The notes under the pieces are model-generated. The model saw nothing but the letters and a program-made list of their open reading frames with translations, had not been told where the DNA came from and made no database searches. From Agriotes lineatus (Eukaryota > Arthropoda > Insecta > Coleoptera > Elateridae): a stretch of 64,000 nt of DNA. Made by a program: the position numbers and the translations under genes. Shown piece after piece: positions 44,805-55,950 of the stretch; positions within the stretch are counted from its first letter, which is position 1, and every line of letters starts with the position of its first letter. The stretch lies in NCBI GenBank assembly GCA_940337035.1, contig CALNHX010007796.1, forward strand, positions 1 to 64,000, in the 5' to 3' direction.

Positions 44805-46110
44805 TTATATTCCAATACCAATATAATACAAAATACTATTACTTTCACTTATACTACATAAAGGGCAATGCCATTCAGTATTAGGTACAGATGTTAAGCC
44901 AATAAAAATCAGATAAAACCATTCCACGGAACAGTGCAAATTACAGCAAGCAATCATAGGCGTTCCATTATCAGGACCCTTACACAAACAATATATACTG
45001 TTATCTTTAGTTTGCGTGGCTACGAGAGCAGTGGTCCTTGTTTCCGTACTACTACTTTTATTACAAAACATTAAATTTGTACCATTATTAACATTTAACG
45101 ACTCTTTGAATACATTCCAATCAGTATTAGCTGCAGCATCCTTAACTGCTTTATTTGTGAAATATTTACCGAGAAGAAGGGCATCCAATACCCAACTGAA
45201 TTTTCAATCCCGGGATTTCGGTATTGAAGTAATTCTATCTGGATCCCGGTATTCAATACCAGGATTGCCGGTGTTCAAACCGGGATTCCCTGTTTTCAGT
45301 ACCGGTATTTCCAGTATTCAATACCGGGATTTCCGGTGTTCAATACCGGGATTTCCTGTTTTCAGAACCGGTATTTCTAGTATTATCCATATATATCATA
45401 GGCTTGTAGGTGTATAATAGGTAAATATGCAAGCAACAGTGACAACACAACTGAACACAGTTTACGCCGTTTATGGACACATCTGCTAACTGCTACTACC
45501 CTGAACCATACTAATTATTATCTATCAACATGTTGCTCCATGTCAGGCGCCGGCCAGGCCGGGTAAGGCGACTCGCAGACTCTGCGAACTGCGACGCAGT
45601 GCACACAAAAGCAATCCCAAAAATATCGAAAATTCCGGTATTGGGGAAAAATACCGGGATTGAAATACCGGATAAAAAAATTAGGGATCCCGAGATACCG
45701 ACATTTTGGGATCCCGGGATTGGATGCCCTACCGAGAAGTTCTGGCATCATCACATTGTTAAAAAACTTCATAGCAATAGCGCTTTCTTTTTCCCAAAAT
45801 ACCTCATTGAAATGTATTCTTTCACGGAAAAAATGTTTACTACTCCATACCACAAAATCACAGTAATTAACTCCAGTAATAGCGAGTTGCATTTGTATCT
45901 GGTAGTAGTAGCCATGGTTATGATCTAATTTAAATTCTTCATCCTTTTTTTTGTACACCTGAACATTTTAGAACATTTAGGTCATCTATGCCAATGTCCT
46001 TTGCGCAATAAAGACACTTAATTTCGACAACCCCCATTTCACCACCAAAAGGGCAAATTCAGATTACTATTTAAAATAGCATCTGCTTTTCCACTTAGAT
46101 AACAAATATT
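44805..46110 (-). pseudogene. YqaJ-type nuclease with PHD finger, broken
   Basis: Read on the minus strand: GEMGVVEIKCLYCAKDIG (45980-46060) is the E-x-K core of YqaJ/lambda-exonuclease nucleases. A slip in the run of eight A at about 45945-45952 shifts the frame to HGYYYQIQMQLAITG and the rest of the domain. A 554-bp MITE (45177-45730) then interrupts. Beyond it KYFTNKAVKDAAANTDW leads to a PHD-like finger (YCLCKGPDNGTPMIACC, TEWHCPLC) ending at 44805. In the finger the usual WFHxxC reads WFYLIF, so two zinc ligands are missing. YqaJ-PHD proteins are multicopy in insects and probably linked to mobile DNA. No upstream exons were found. Confidence 0.75.
45177..45730. mobile_element. 554-bp hAT-like MITE with 9-bp target duplication
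   Basis: ACCGAGAAG occurs at 45168-45176 and 45731-45739, flanking an element that begins AAGGGCATCCAATACCC and ends GGGATTGGATGCCCT. The subterminal zones are full of TTCAATACCGGGATTTCCGG-like units in both directions. The insertion interrupts the YqaJ-PHD reading frame, which joins cleanly when the insert and one duplication are ignored. Terminal and subterminal style suggest hAT, though 8 bp is usual there. Mutator-like elements make 9 bp. Confidence 0.8.
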
Positions 46111-46430
46111 AAATAATTAACGACACTAACTGTAGAGCAATAATATTGTAATGTTAAACATATACAGTGTGTCCCAGGATTGATGTTACAAGAGGTGAGA
46201 TGTACTAAAAAATTTTGAATTTTATTTTAAGGTTCTGGGATTCGGTCCTGCTTGGTTTGAAAAGAATTTTAAGAATATTTTCAGTTTTTGAAAAACAAGT
46301 AGGCCTTGACAGGAAAGCGAAAACTATTTTATTTTCAGGTAAAGTACCCTTTGTGTTCATGATACGGCAAAATTTTATTAAGAAAAATTGTTTAGAATGA
46401 TAAATTATGGCCCGATACAAAATTTCAGAA
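45941..46430. repeat. 490-bp duplicated block, copy 1
   Basis: Essentially identical to 46540-47029, offset 599 bp. It contains the N-terminal YqaJ coding piece (45941-46110) and the first 265 bp of the CAGTGTGTCCC MITE arm. Confidence 0.85.
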
Positions 46431-46539
46431 TCAATTTTATTCAAACATTCAAAGAACATTTTTAATTTTGGCTATTTTACTATTATCTTTTGCCCTCATA
46501 TAAATCCTGCCATTTTTAGACCAAAGATATTTAATATTC
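46431..46539. repeat. 109-bp segment shared with 48842-48951
   Basis: TCAATTTTATTCAAACATTC and onwards is the same here and at 48842. It joins the two copies of the 490-bp block and looks like filler DNA copied from 2.4 kb away. Confidence 0.75.
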
Positions 46540-47029
46540 ATCCTTTTTTTTGTACACCTGAACATTTTAGAACATTTAGGTCATCTATGCCAATGTCCTT
46601 TGCGCAATAAAGACACTTAATTTCGACAACCCCCATTTCACCACCAAAAGGGCAAATTCAGATTACTATTTAAAATAGCATCTGCTTTTCCACTTAGATA
46701 ACAAATATTAAATAATTAACGACACTAACTGTAGAGCAATAATATTGTAATGTTAAACATATACAGTGTGTCCCAGGATTGATGTTACAAGAGGTGAGAT
46801 GTACTAAAAAATTTTGAATTTTATTTTAAGGTTCTGGGATTCGGTCCTGCTTGGTTTGAAAAGAATTTTAAGAATATTTTCAGTTTTTGAAAAACAAGTA
46901 GGCCTTGACAGGAAAGCGAAAACTATTTTATTTTCAGGTAAAGTACCCTTTGTGTTCATGATACGGCAAAATTTTATTAAGAAAAATTGTTTAGAATGAT
47001 AAATTATGGCCCGATACAAAATTTCAGAA
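46540..47029. repeat. 490-bp duplicated block, copy 2
   Basis: Matches 45941-46430. Here the MITE continues to its other end, so this copy is in the older context. Confidence 0.85.
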
Positions 47030-47537
47030 AGATCTGCCGACTTATAAAAAACCGTTATTTTTGAGATAATTGTATGTTAATTTCAGGTAAACTACCCTTT
47101 TTGTTCATGATACGGTAAAATTTTATTAATAAAAGTTGTTTAGAATGACAAAATATAACCCTATACAAAATTTCAGAAGGATCTGTCGACTTAGATTAAA
47201 ACGTTATTTTTTGGATTAAACAATTGCATTAATTTATTAAAAATTACGGTTAAATCTAAGTCAACAGATCTTTCTGAAATTTTGTATAGCGCCATAATTT
47301 ATCATTATAAACAACTTTCCTTAATAGAATTTTGCCGTATCATAAACAAAAAGGGTAGTTTACCTGAAAATAAAATAGTTTTTGCTTCCCTGTCAAGGCC
47401 TACTTGTTTTTTAAAAAATGAAAATATTCTTAAAATTCTTTTCAAATCAAGCAGGACCGAATCCCAGAACCTTAAAATAAAATTCAAAAATTTTTAGTAC
47501 ATCTCACCTCTTGTAGCATCAATCCTGGGACACACTG
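46764..47537. mobile_element. 774-bp foldback MITE with long inverted repeats
   Basis: Begins CAGTGTGTCCCAGGATTGAT and ends with its complement GGGACACACTG, with TA on each side. The arms pair over roughly 280 bp (for example GGTTCTGGGATTCGGTCCTG / AGGACCGAATCCCAGAACC). A second, internal copy of the arm's end at 47050-47190 makes the centre partly tandem. It has no ORF, as both strands' open frames are mirror shadows. Confidence 0.8.
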
Positions 47538-47544
47538 TATGTAA

Positions 47545-48420
47545 GAGAGTGATTATGCTGCACCGATTTGGTGATTAAGTAGAATTTTAAATAGATTAGA
47601 GTTAAATTTCTCAGGTGAACAGGTTTTGAGATACTCCGGCAAAGAATTGTATAAATAAGCTATATCGTAAGAAAAGGATCGCTCATACATTGCAGTTTTG
47701 TGATATGGAGGCGTAATTAAATTTCTATTTCGCATATTAACACTATGAACATCACATCTAAATTCAATTTTATTAAGTAAATAAGAGGGTACTTTATTTG
47801 AGATCATTTTATGAAACAATGTGGCTGAATGAAGTATTCTGCGATTGTGCATATTTAACCATTTAATTTCGTTAAGTTTATGTGTTATGTGATAAAATTT
47901 TCTAATACCATGAATAAACCTCAGGCATGTATTTTGCATATGCTGAATTCTTTTACTGTCCGCACTGTCTATGATTAAATTTATTAAATTGTGCCATGGA
48001 AGAGACTGAAGGTCGTTATAGACCTCCTCATAATCAAAATTAGCAAAATCTCTGTAAGTATACAAAAAAACTTTTTCGATGCAATTTACATTTAATAGGG
48101 TAGTCACAATAAACCAAACAATGTTCGGATAATCCATGTACATCAGTCGCACCGTAATTGACTATACATTTTTTATCGTTTACCAAAATAAGGTCCAGTA
48201 ATGTAGAGCTGTTTTTATCATTTTTCAGTACTTTTATCATTTATAGATAACATATCTATGTTAAAATCACCCAGACACACTATCTCGTCCGTCATATGTG
48301 CAATAAGTTAAAAGGAGTCCTCCAAGGTATCAATGAAGTCAGCGCATCCAAACTCCTGCCTTCGATAAACTGTTCCTATGACAACCGTTGAATTTTTTTA
48401 AATAATTTTGATCCACAACT
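47545..48420 (-). pseudogene. internally deleted jockey/CR1-like LINE
   Basis: On the minus strand the endonuclease C-terminal half is visible: VVIGTVYRRQEFG, CLGDFNIDMLSI (GDFN motif), TLLDLILVNDKK and HGLSEHCLVYCDY (SDH motif as SEH). After FFVYxRDFANFDYEEVYNDL the sequence jumps directly to the post-RT C-terminus: RIQHMQNTCLRFIHGIRKF, LNMHNRRILHSATLFHKMIS and PPYHKTAMYERSFSYDI. The reverse transcriptase, some 400 residues, is deleted. A frameshift near 48060 joins the endonuclease frame to the C-terminal frame. Confidence 0.75.
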
Positions 48421-49790
48421 GTTCAATAGCTATACTACAACTTGCTGTAGGAATAATAGGAGATTGTAAATTTGTAAATCGATGAAGCAATTAATCAACA
48501 TCAGCAGATACTGATGAACCTCAGAATTATTACTATAAACAAACTTTATACGATAATTCATAAAAATGAATATTTGATTAATAGAAATAAAACTAAATAT
48601 ATTACCATAAAGACATTTGCAGCAACATAGCAATAAACTTAATAGCAGAAAGATTGACAAAAATCTAAATGAAGTTATATTTGCGAAGCAACCAAAATAA
48701 CTGAAAGTAAACCACAAACTGTATAGAAATACAAATAAAAATAAAACAGGATTTACTTTGTGTTCTAAAAAATGCAAAAGAAAATATTTTCCATATAATT
48801 TTATAGAATTATGGATAGAAATATATAAAATGTTTCTTAAATCAATTTTATTCAAACATTCAAAGAACATTTTTAATTTTGGCTATTTTACTATTATCTT
48901 TTGCCCTCATATAAATCCTGCCATTTTTAGACCAAAGATATTTAATATTCTTCTCCTTTTTATAATCTCTAGCTGTCGCAAACAGCTGTCGATTTAACGA
49001 TGAGAGAGATTCATTAATATACACAGAGTTATTGCTTTTGCCATATGAAGTAATTCCAAATTGATATAACTTAACTTCAGATTACGTTTTATCTTTCTGC
49101 ACGTTAGAAACTCCTCCTTGTCATTTCACGATGATTCCTCTCAATCATTTGAACATCCACTTTAAAAGAGAGAGCATTTCCTACTGGGCGTTTTGTTTGT
49201 CCATCTGCTGGTTTGGCAGTACGAGATGCGCTGGAACTGCGCTCGACTATGGCAACGATGTTCTCCTCCGCAGCAACAACCTGATAAATAACTCGTTCGC
49301 ACTGAATGCTAAAGCTCGGAAGACATCAGTTTTTCGGAGAGCAACTGAATGTAATAAGTGTTGGTTCACAACGTACTCGTGATAACTAAACACACGCTTT
49401 AGTACGTAACTTAGGCAGTACTATTTATGGGTGAAGGAATCTCTAAGTTGTTAACGGAATTCAGCAATGCCGTCGGATGGGGCAGCTATGTGCATCGACG
49501 ATGCGCTCTGAAAGCTTGTTTCTTCTAAATCTCTCTGCAGCTTGGCTAGCGGTGGGCACTGTTGAACTACAGTTTGTATACCATGTAGAATCTGAAATCT
49601 CACTAGTTAATAATAGTATATTACACAACGAGAGCTGTAGGAAGCATATTACACGCGAGTTGGAAAAGTTACGCACAAGCCGCGTAGCGGCGCGTGTGTA
49701 ATTCCACGAGCGTGTAATTGCTCTATAGCTCGAGTTGCGTACTATACTTTTTCTACGATCACACTCATTTCGTTAAACGAAAAAGAAATA
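48421..49790. other. unassigned; includes the second copy of the 109-bp segment
   Basis: 48842-48951 repeats 46431-46539. 49620-49730 has short inverted repeats built on ATTACACGCG / CGCGTGTGTAAT and a higher GC content. No gene is recognised. Confidence 0.3.
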
Positions 49791-50016
49791 TTTTATTAAC
49801 TGTCAAACTATCTGTCACACCATCTTAAAAATTAGGCGGCTGCAGTCACATCCCTACACCGCTTCGTACAAACAACAGAAGCTAACTGTAACGTAATAAA
49901 AAAAATTACGTGTTAGTCATTATCATTACGTAACACTGTTTGTAACAACGATTTTACTAATCAAGTAAACAGTGCTTAATGAGCAATTTACTAATAAAGG
50001 AGTAGAAAAAGGTATT

Positions 50017-50445
50017 TTACAGCGTCCCTTTTAATAAATTCACCTCTAGCGCGCTATCCATCGCTTCGTATTGCTTTTTGGCTTCACTTACAGCTTCTTT
50101 CCAGTTTTCAGACAAGACTTGTCTACTGTCGAGGAATTCTTGTTTCATTTCATTTAGCTGCTTTTCTTTTTCCACCAATTTCTCCTTTAAGGAAGGTATC
50201 TGTAATTATAATGTACTGTAAAATTATGTCGTTAATAGGATTGATAATAATGAAAATTGTGCAGTGCGAAACGCATTGATTGCCTCTGTTTTTGCCAGAT
50301 AAAATTTCCATGCAAATCTTAGGTTATGTCACACAAAAGCACACAAAATTAAAATAGAAAATATAATAACGAATACTCACTTTTCTACAACAGAAATGAG
50401 GGTTTCCTTCTTCGTAAACTAAAGGCCAGCTGTCAACACGACGAT
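50017..50445 (-). CDS. two 3'-terminal exons of an unrecognised coiled-coil protein
   Basis: The last exon (50017-50199) has an acceptor ATTACAG and encodes 60 residues, LKEKLVEKEKQLNEMKQEFL and onwards to a TAA. It is strongly helical and charged, hence a likely coiled coil. The exon before it ends at 50381 with a strong donor (GTGAGTATTC), phase 0, and encodes WPLVYEEGNPHFCCRK. Its acceptor is probably at 50425-50445. The two join in frame. A TTTATT (AATAAA on this strand) lies at 49792. I do not recognise the protein. The HFCC pair suggests a zinc-binding or disulfide element. Upstream exons were not found, and a tandem duplication begins just beside the upstream exon. Confidence 0.6.
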
Positions 50446-50900
50446 TTTAGCCCTGTTGCCAGATTTACACTGTACGAAATAAATTTGTAGAAACGGTTTC
50501 AAAATGTACCAGATTCGTAGAATTGTACCAGGTCTGGCAACGGTGCTAATATCAAGACCACGCCCACAATCGAACTACACATAGACCACGCGCATGCATG
50601 TTTGACCTTAGGAAGTGTTCTGCTTTATTATAGAGTTATGATTCTACAACAGAAATGAGGGTTTCCTTCTTCGTAAACTAAAGGCCAGCTGTCAACACGA
50701 CGATTTTAGCCCTGTTGCCAGATTTACACTGTACGAAATAAATTTGTAGAAACGGTTTCAAAATGTACCAGATTCGTAGAATTGTACCAGGTCTGGCAAC
50801 GCTGCTAATATCAAGACCACGCCCACAATCGAACTACACATAGACCACGCGCATGCATGTTTGACCTTGGGAAGTGTTCTGCTTTATTATAGAGTTATGA
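50383..50900. repeat. 259-bp tandem duplication
   Basis: 50383-50641 and 50642-50900 are nearly identical (rare single-base differences). The unit covers nearly all of the penultimate exon of the minus-strand gene plus its upstream intron. The second copy lacks the splice donor, so it would be a dead exon. Confidence 0.9.
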
Positions 50901-51081
50901 TGATAACTAATATCTATTCATATGGCTTCTGAAAACTCTAGTCTAGCCCTGTTAATGAAATACATTTACAAAAAATCCTGTAAATGTTCTTTTATAGTTG
51001 TCTAAGTGAAGAAATTGTGCTTTGTCCGGTTTCCATGTTCTAAAAGATCTCCTCATTTAAGCAACTGTAAAAGTACATATA

Positions 51082-51527
51082 CAGGATTCAGTAATTCATT
51101 AACAGGGGTAAATTAGAGTTTTTAAAAGTATTTAAATAGATAAAATTATCACTGGAAAATATTTCTTATAAAAAGCAACTTGCATCAAAAATGTAAAAGT
51201 TGTGCGAACATATTACTTTTCAGTAAATAATAAAAAATCTTCACATAAAAAATTATAAAAAAATTGAAAAACTAAATTTTAGCCAAAGTTAAAAAAAAAT
51301 TAGGTTGTTCAGTTAGCTAAAACTAACACATTCTAAAAAAATATTGAAGTGTTACTTAATCGCAGAAAATAGCAGTTTTTGGATTTTGACAATATCGACC
51401 AACCCCATTTTATAAATAAGTACAAATCAATCATTGTATATTATGATAAGCACAAATTATTGTGGTAAAAAGTTTTTGTGAAAAATTCAAAATCAAAATG
51501 TTTCCCATATGATTCCGACTTTTTGGC
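51082..51527 (-). mobile_element. MITE copy B (uninterrupted)
   Basis: Inverse-orientation relative of 41827-43025 without the nested repeat, so it shows the empty-site structure. The plus-strand left end reads TATACAGGATTC and the right end ACTTTTTGGCGGTATAAT. AT-rich, no ORF. Confidence 0.6.
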
Positions 51528-51599
51528 GGTATAATTCTTGCGATGTCAATAACAAACCTTATGTCTTCTTTCTGATCAATTAGTTTTACCATACTTAGC

Positions 51600-52040
51600 G
51601 GGGCTCCATAGCTCAGTAATTACGCATTCAGCCTACTGATCTAAGGGTCGAGAGTTCGATCCCCGATCCCGATGAGGTTTTTCAAACTAAAAAAAAATGC
51701 GGATGAAAGCCTCTACAGAATGCCATCATTCGGAAGTGATGTAAAACCGTGGGTCCCATGTTGCTATGATGTGTAGCATGTAAAAGATTCCTTGCTAGGG
51801 TTGGAACTCCTTAGTCTCGGAAAAATTCTAAGTAGGACTAAGGTACCTGCTACTCTGCATGCCTAGACCTTATCCATGGGGTTGGCCAAAAGGGCTGACA
51901 TCAGTCTCCCCACAACTAATACTAACTTTATCATACTTATTATTCAGTTTGCGGTTCGTTACCTAAACTTCTACAAGTACAAAATAGAGCTGTATGTTGA
52001 TCGTTTGAGTCATAAATAATAATAATATAATAATAAAAAT
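51600..52040 (+). mobile_element. tRNA-derived SINE, family with second copy at 62.4 kb
   Basis: The head has an A-box-like TAGCTCAGTAATTACGC and a B-box GAGTTCGATCCCCG. The body (GCCTCTACAGAATGCCATCA, TAAAAGATTCCTTGCTAGGG) is shared with the minus-strand copy at 62395-62690. It ends near an AATAATAATAATATAATAAT run. Confidence 0.75.
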
Positions 52041-52734
52041 TAATTCCTCATGGGTCCAAATCTTGTGGACTCGAAAATTGGCAACCCCGTGGTACTGTAG
52101 CTGGATCTATACTCCAGCTTCAACTTGTCTTGGGACGGATGCCTTTCCTGTTGTTTTCCGTATCTGGCATAACCCTAAAAATGTTAAGACATGGGGAAAC
52201 CACACTTTAGTATTTGCAGTAGTGAAGTGTATTTCTCATAGAATTTTAAAAATAATCTATGTTACGCTTTAAGATAACACCGAACCGCACTTACTACAGG
52301 TTTGATTGCGTAAGAGGTAGAATATCGCTTCCGATTTCTTAGTCTAGCCAGTGAGAGGGCGTTGTTTTGCAAAACTCGATACTGTTACTGCCGATACTGT
52401 CCGTTACTGTTTCATAACAAAATGACAAAATAAAAGGTAGTTATTATACCCGGGCGCCAACGAAGTTTTCCAACCTTGGATGAAATTGCTTTACTACGGT
52501 TAAGGAAATTGGGTTTCGTACAAAAAACTTGCTTTGAAGTTACATTTCTTGTTTTTAGATCCAACCTTCTATTGCAATTTGTTTTAGAAATATGTGTTAC
52601 GGTATTAAATTCTCAGATCGGCATAGGTCGTATTGATTGTTCAAAAACGGGTACAAACTACAGGGTTCGCCGGTTTTCCCTAGAAATTACAGATCTTAAT
52701 GTGTTGGAACAGATTTTGTTGTTGCTGTTACTCG
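52041..52734. other. unassigned
   Basis: An open frame at 52476-52760 has no recognisable motif. No repeat border or RNA gene is recognised. Confidence 0.25.
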
Positions 52735-55700
52735 CGCTTAGCTCAGTCGGGAAGGGGTAGTTCGAAGACTTGAATGAAAAACCGACGGGGTACTTACCCT
52801 AAAGCTTGCTTAAAAGAATTGCCAAAGGACGCCACTCGTTTTGATGAGAATAATAGCCCTCGTGGCCCAAAACGAGAAATGCCACAGAGCTTTACCCACG
52901 GAGTACTGGGTTGGCTGCAAACTGCCTGCTCCTCGCCGTCGCTCACCAAGCTCCCTCCAGGCCGTCTGGCACAAAATGCAGGGTGGCCGTGAAACAGATA
53001 GCTTACCTTAAAATTGGCCACCCTCCTAGAAGATCAACACAAAAGAAAACTGACACTAGCCCAAGTCTTAGGGCTTGCTTCTCAAAAGAGGCATGTTTTG
53101 GCTTTACACTTAGTACAGGTGGCCTTGGCCAATTACGGGTAGAAGACCCCAAAGGTTTCTCAAAGGCTACTAGTAAAATAGGCTGTCTTTAACAAATTAG
53201 TATTTAATAATCAAAACACAATGAATTTCAAGTTGATTTTACATACGGTACACCCTAACTAAAAATTATCGGGGGTCCCAAGCAAGAGTTACCTTAATGG
53301 CTAATTACAAAACAAAAAGTACATTGTTACAAAAAAACATAACAAGGATATTTTCCCACAACTCACACATAATCAAATAAGGTTTCCTTTATAATATTAG
53401 CCGGCGCAAAGTTCAAAACGAAATGCAGCGTACACTAGGCATCCAGGCACTTTCGTAGTACACGACGGAATACAATAAACAATACACAGCGAGATACAAT
53501 AAACAAAATCGGGCCTACCTCGAGTCAAAACATGCTTCAGGTGGTCAGTGAACCTTACAGGGCAGGAATCCGGAGGAGCTCAGCGGCGGCAGCAATTACA
53601 GCACCCACAGCTTTGAAGACGGTGAGGTCGGAAATTCGGCTGGAGTTTCCCTTACGAACAATCTCCAAGGGCGGCGGTGAAGATAGCACGACGTAACCGG
53701 ATCTGCAGATGCAAAACTTCCCAATACGAGAATGGAGGCTTGAAGAAGAAGCGTCTTATCTTGATGTGCAACAGTGTAAAATTGTTCTTCTCATAATCCA
53801 ATGAGCAAGAACTCCAAAACGAAAGGACACCTCGTCGCCCCACAAATACGTTGTACTAAAACATTGCCTCCCTCGGCACTCAAGATTCCGACGAACTTTG
53901 CCATGGTGATTACGGCACGATAGAAACTCCATTAATTGCCGCGCGAAAAAAACCCAATACATTCTTACTTAAGCACGAAACAACATAACTCCCCTCCGGC
54001 TCCGAGGACCGGGGTGTGAACTTCACCACACAACTGTCTTATTCGGGGGTTCGCTGCTAATTAATTATTTCAAATGCACAGGGCTTAAGAACAACGTAAC
54101 GGAAGAAAATTTTGAACTCCGAAATTAATAATCCCACATGCACGGTTAACTAAGGGTTTATCAAACTTTATTTCAATAGTCCCAAACCTGGACGTAAAAT
54201 GCGTAGGCGAGAAAGCACAACAAAGAAGGCTTTAACGGGTGATGCAATTGCTGAATTGGCAAAATTTGGCTACAAAATTTCCTAGAAGTCCCGCTTGGGG
54301 TGATAAGGCTTAAAAGAAAGTTTCACACAATGAACGAAAGCTACTGCGTATCGGATTAAAATTCAAGGGCTTAAATATCAAATTTCAAGAACAACAAAAA
54401 GCAATACACAAAACTTAGCGTTAGCCTGGGTTATCAATAATGCAAAACAAAGAATGAATTCACGACCACAATTCGACGAAATCTAAACTGGACGGGAATG
54501 CTTTTAATAAACTACGTGGTTCCAAAAGTGCTTACGAAGTTTCTAGGTCGCAAACGTCTGAATGCCTGCTAATACGAATTTGAATGTAACTGTATAGGGC
54601 CGTAATCAGTAAGAATTCGGGCGACAAATAAACGGAATTTTGAGCAAAACGAAAGAGGTCGAAAATAATCTAACATATGGTCACAGAATGAAAAATTATA
54701 TGACATTTGGCACATTAAATGCAGTTGAGGAGTGAATACTTTATGGTTTCAACAAATTATTCAATAAAGCCAAAGACACAAAAGGTAATTTGGCAAACTT
54801 ACTTTATTCTACTTTGAAATTATTAGGGTTTTAGACAGAAACAAATAATAATACATACGGTGTAAACATATAAGTAAACTTGTCCATTAGGATATACACA
54901 AGACAACCAAAGAACAGTAGCATAAATTCGACATGCAACTAAAATATATGAGCACCCCCGGTAGCGTTAGAGCAAATAGTTTTACCAGGCTACAATGATT
55001 TTAAATTGCAGTTATTCGCCGAGCTCCTGTCTCAAATGCACACACAATAAATTTGGCTACAGCTAAACACCGCTAAAACAAATTAAAAGGCGCAATGCTT
55101 TAATTAAATATTAGTGCAATAATATACTTTAATCGCTAAAATTACGCTACACAAAGGGAATCGCGCCATTAGTAACTTTCAAGTTGCACGAAAAAGGTCT
55201 GATCACAAATTTAAGGATTAAAACCCAATTGTAGAAATATCTCGTCGGAAGGTTGAATCAGGCAACAGCTGTTCGAGGTTGAAGGACCCTTGGTAGCAGG
55301 CCCTGATGTACAACGATGCATTCCCACACGAAGCAAGTTTTTTTTTGAAATTTGGCACAGGAATACCTCACTTTCTGTAGACCGCTTTCGTGCTGACTCA
55401 CGATAATTTTACACGCTACTGAAGTGCGCAAATTAGTGAAGTTAGCCTTAATATCAGTCTATGTGTATTTTGGTTGAAACACACCCTCCGAAATCACGAA
55501 ATTATGCAGACTAATCACTCACAATAAGCCTCACACAGTTTTGACATCACCCGAAGAATGCACCAGTTCTTAAATGTTTCCCGTGCAAGGTACGTCACTC
55601 GAATCCACACAAATACGCAAAAAAATCGGCAGACAGTAGCATCTCTCTCTTACACATGCTTTTCGAACGTTGCGATACACTGCACAACAATTTGTAGCAA

Positions 55701-55950
55701 ACAGACGCTTTCAATGCTACGCGGCTCACCGGGCCGTTTCCTTGCCATCCTAGGCAGAACCGACGACGTCTCTAGCTATCCCACTTTAAGCATCGTCCCA
55801 AAACTGGCATACACACGACAGTCGAAAGTTTTTAAGTACCGTATAGGTACGCCACCTGCGTTGCATGTGTTACGATATTTTTATAGACTGCAAAAGTAAA
55901 CAGCGCTGGCAAAAAAATACTATGGGTATTTAACAACTTGAGTGTTTTTA
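52735..55950. other. 3.2-kb ORF-poor, GC-richer block of unknown type
   Basis: Composition changes at about 52735 and returns to AT-rich at about 55950. Throughout, the plus strand is rich in A and C and poor in long ORFs. On the minus strand a TATA-like CTATAAAAATATC lies near 55885. A long untranslated first exon or an LTR read leftward is possible. I found no matching ends or target duplication. Confidence 0.3.

Noticed and set aside
46205..47497. Open frames of 60-84 codons around 46.2-47.5 kb
   Set aside because: Same sequences on both strands of the foldback MITE and its duplicate; no protein evidence.
55558..55899. 113-codon plus-strand open frame
   Set aside because: No motif; it overlaps the TATA-like minus-strand region in the AC-rich block.
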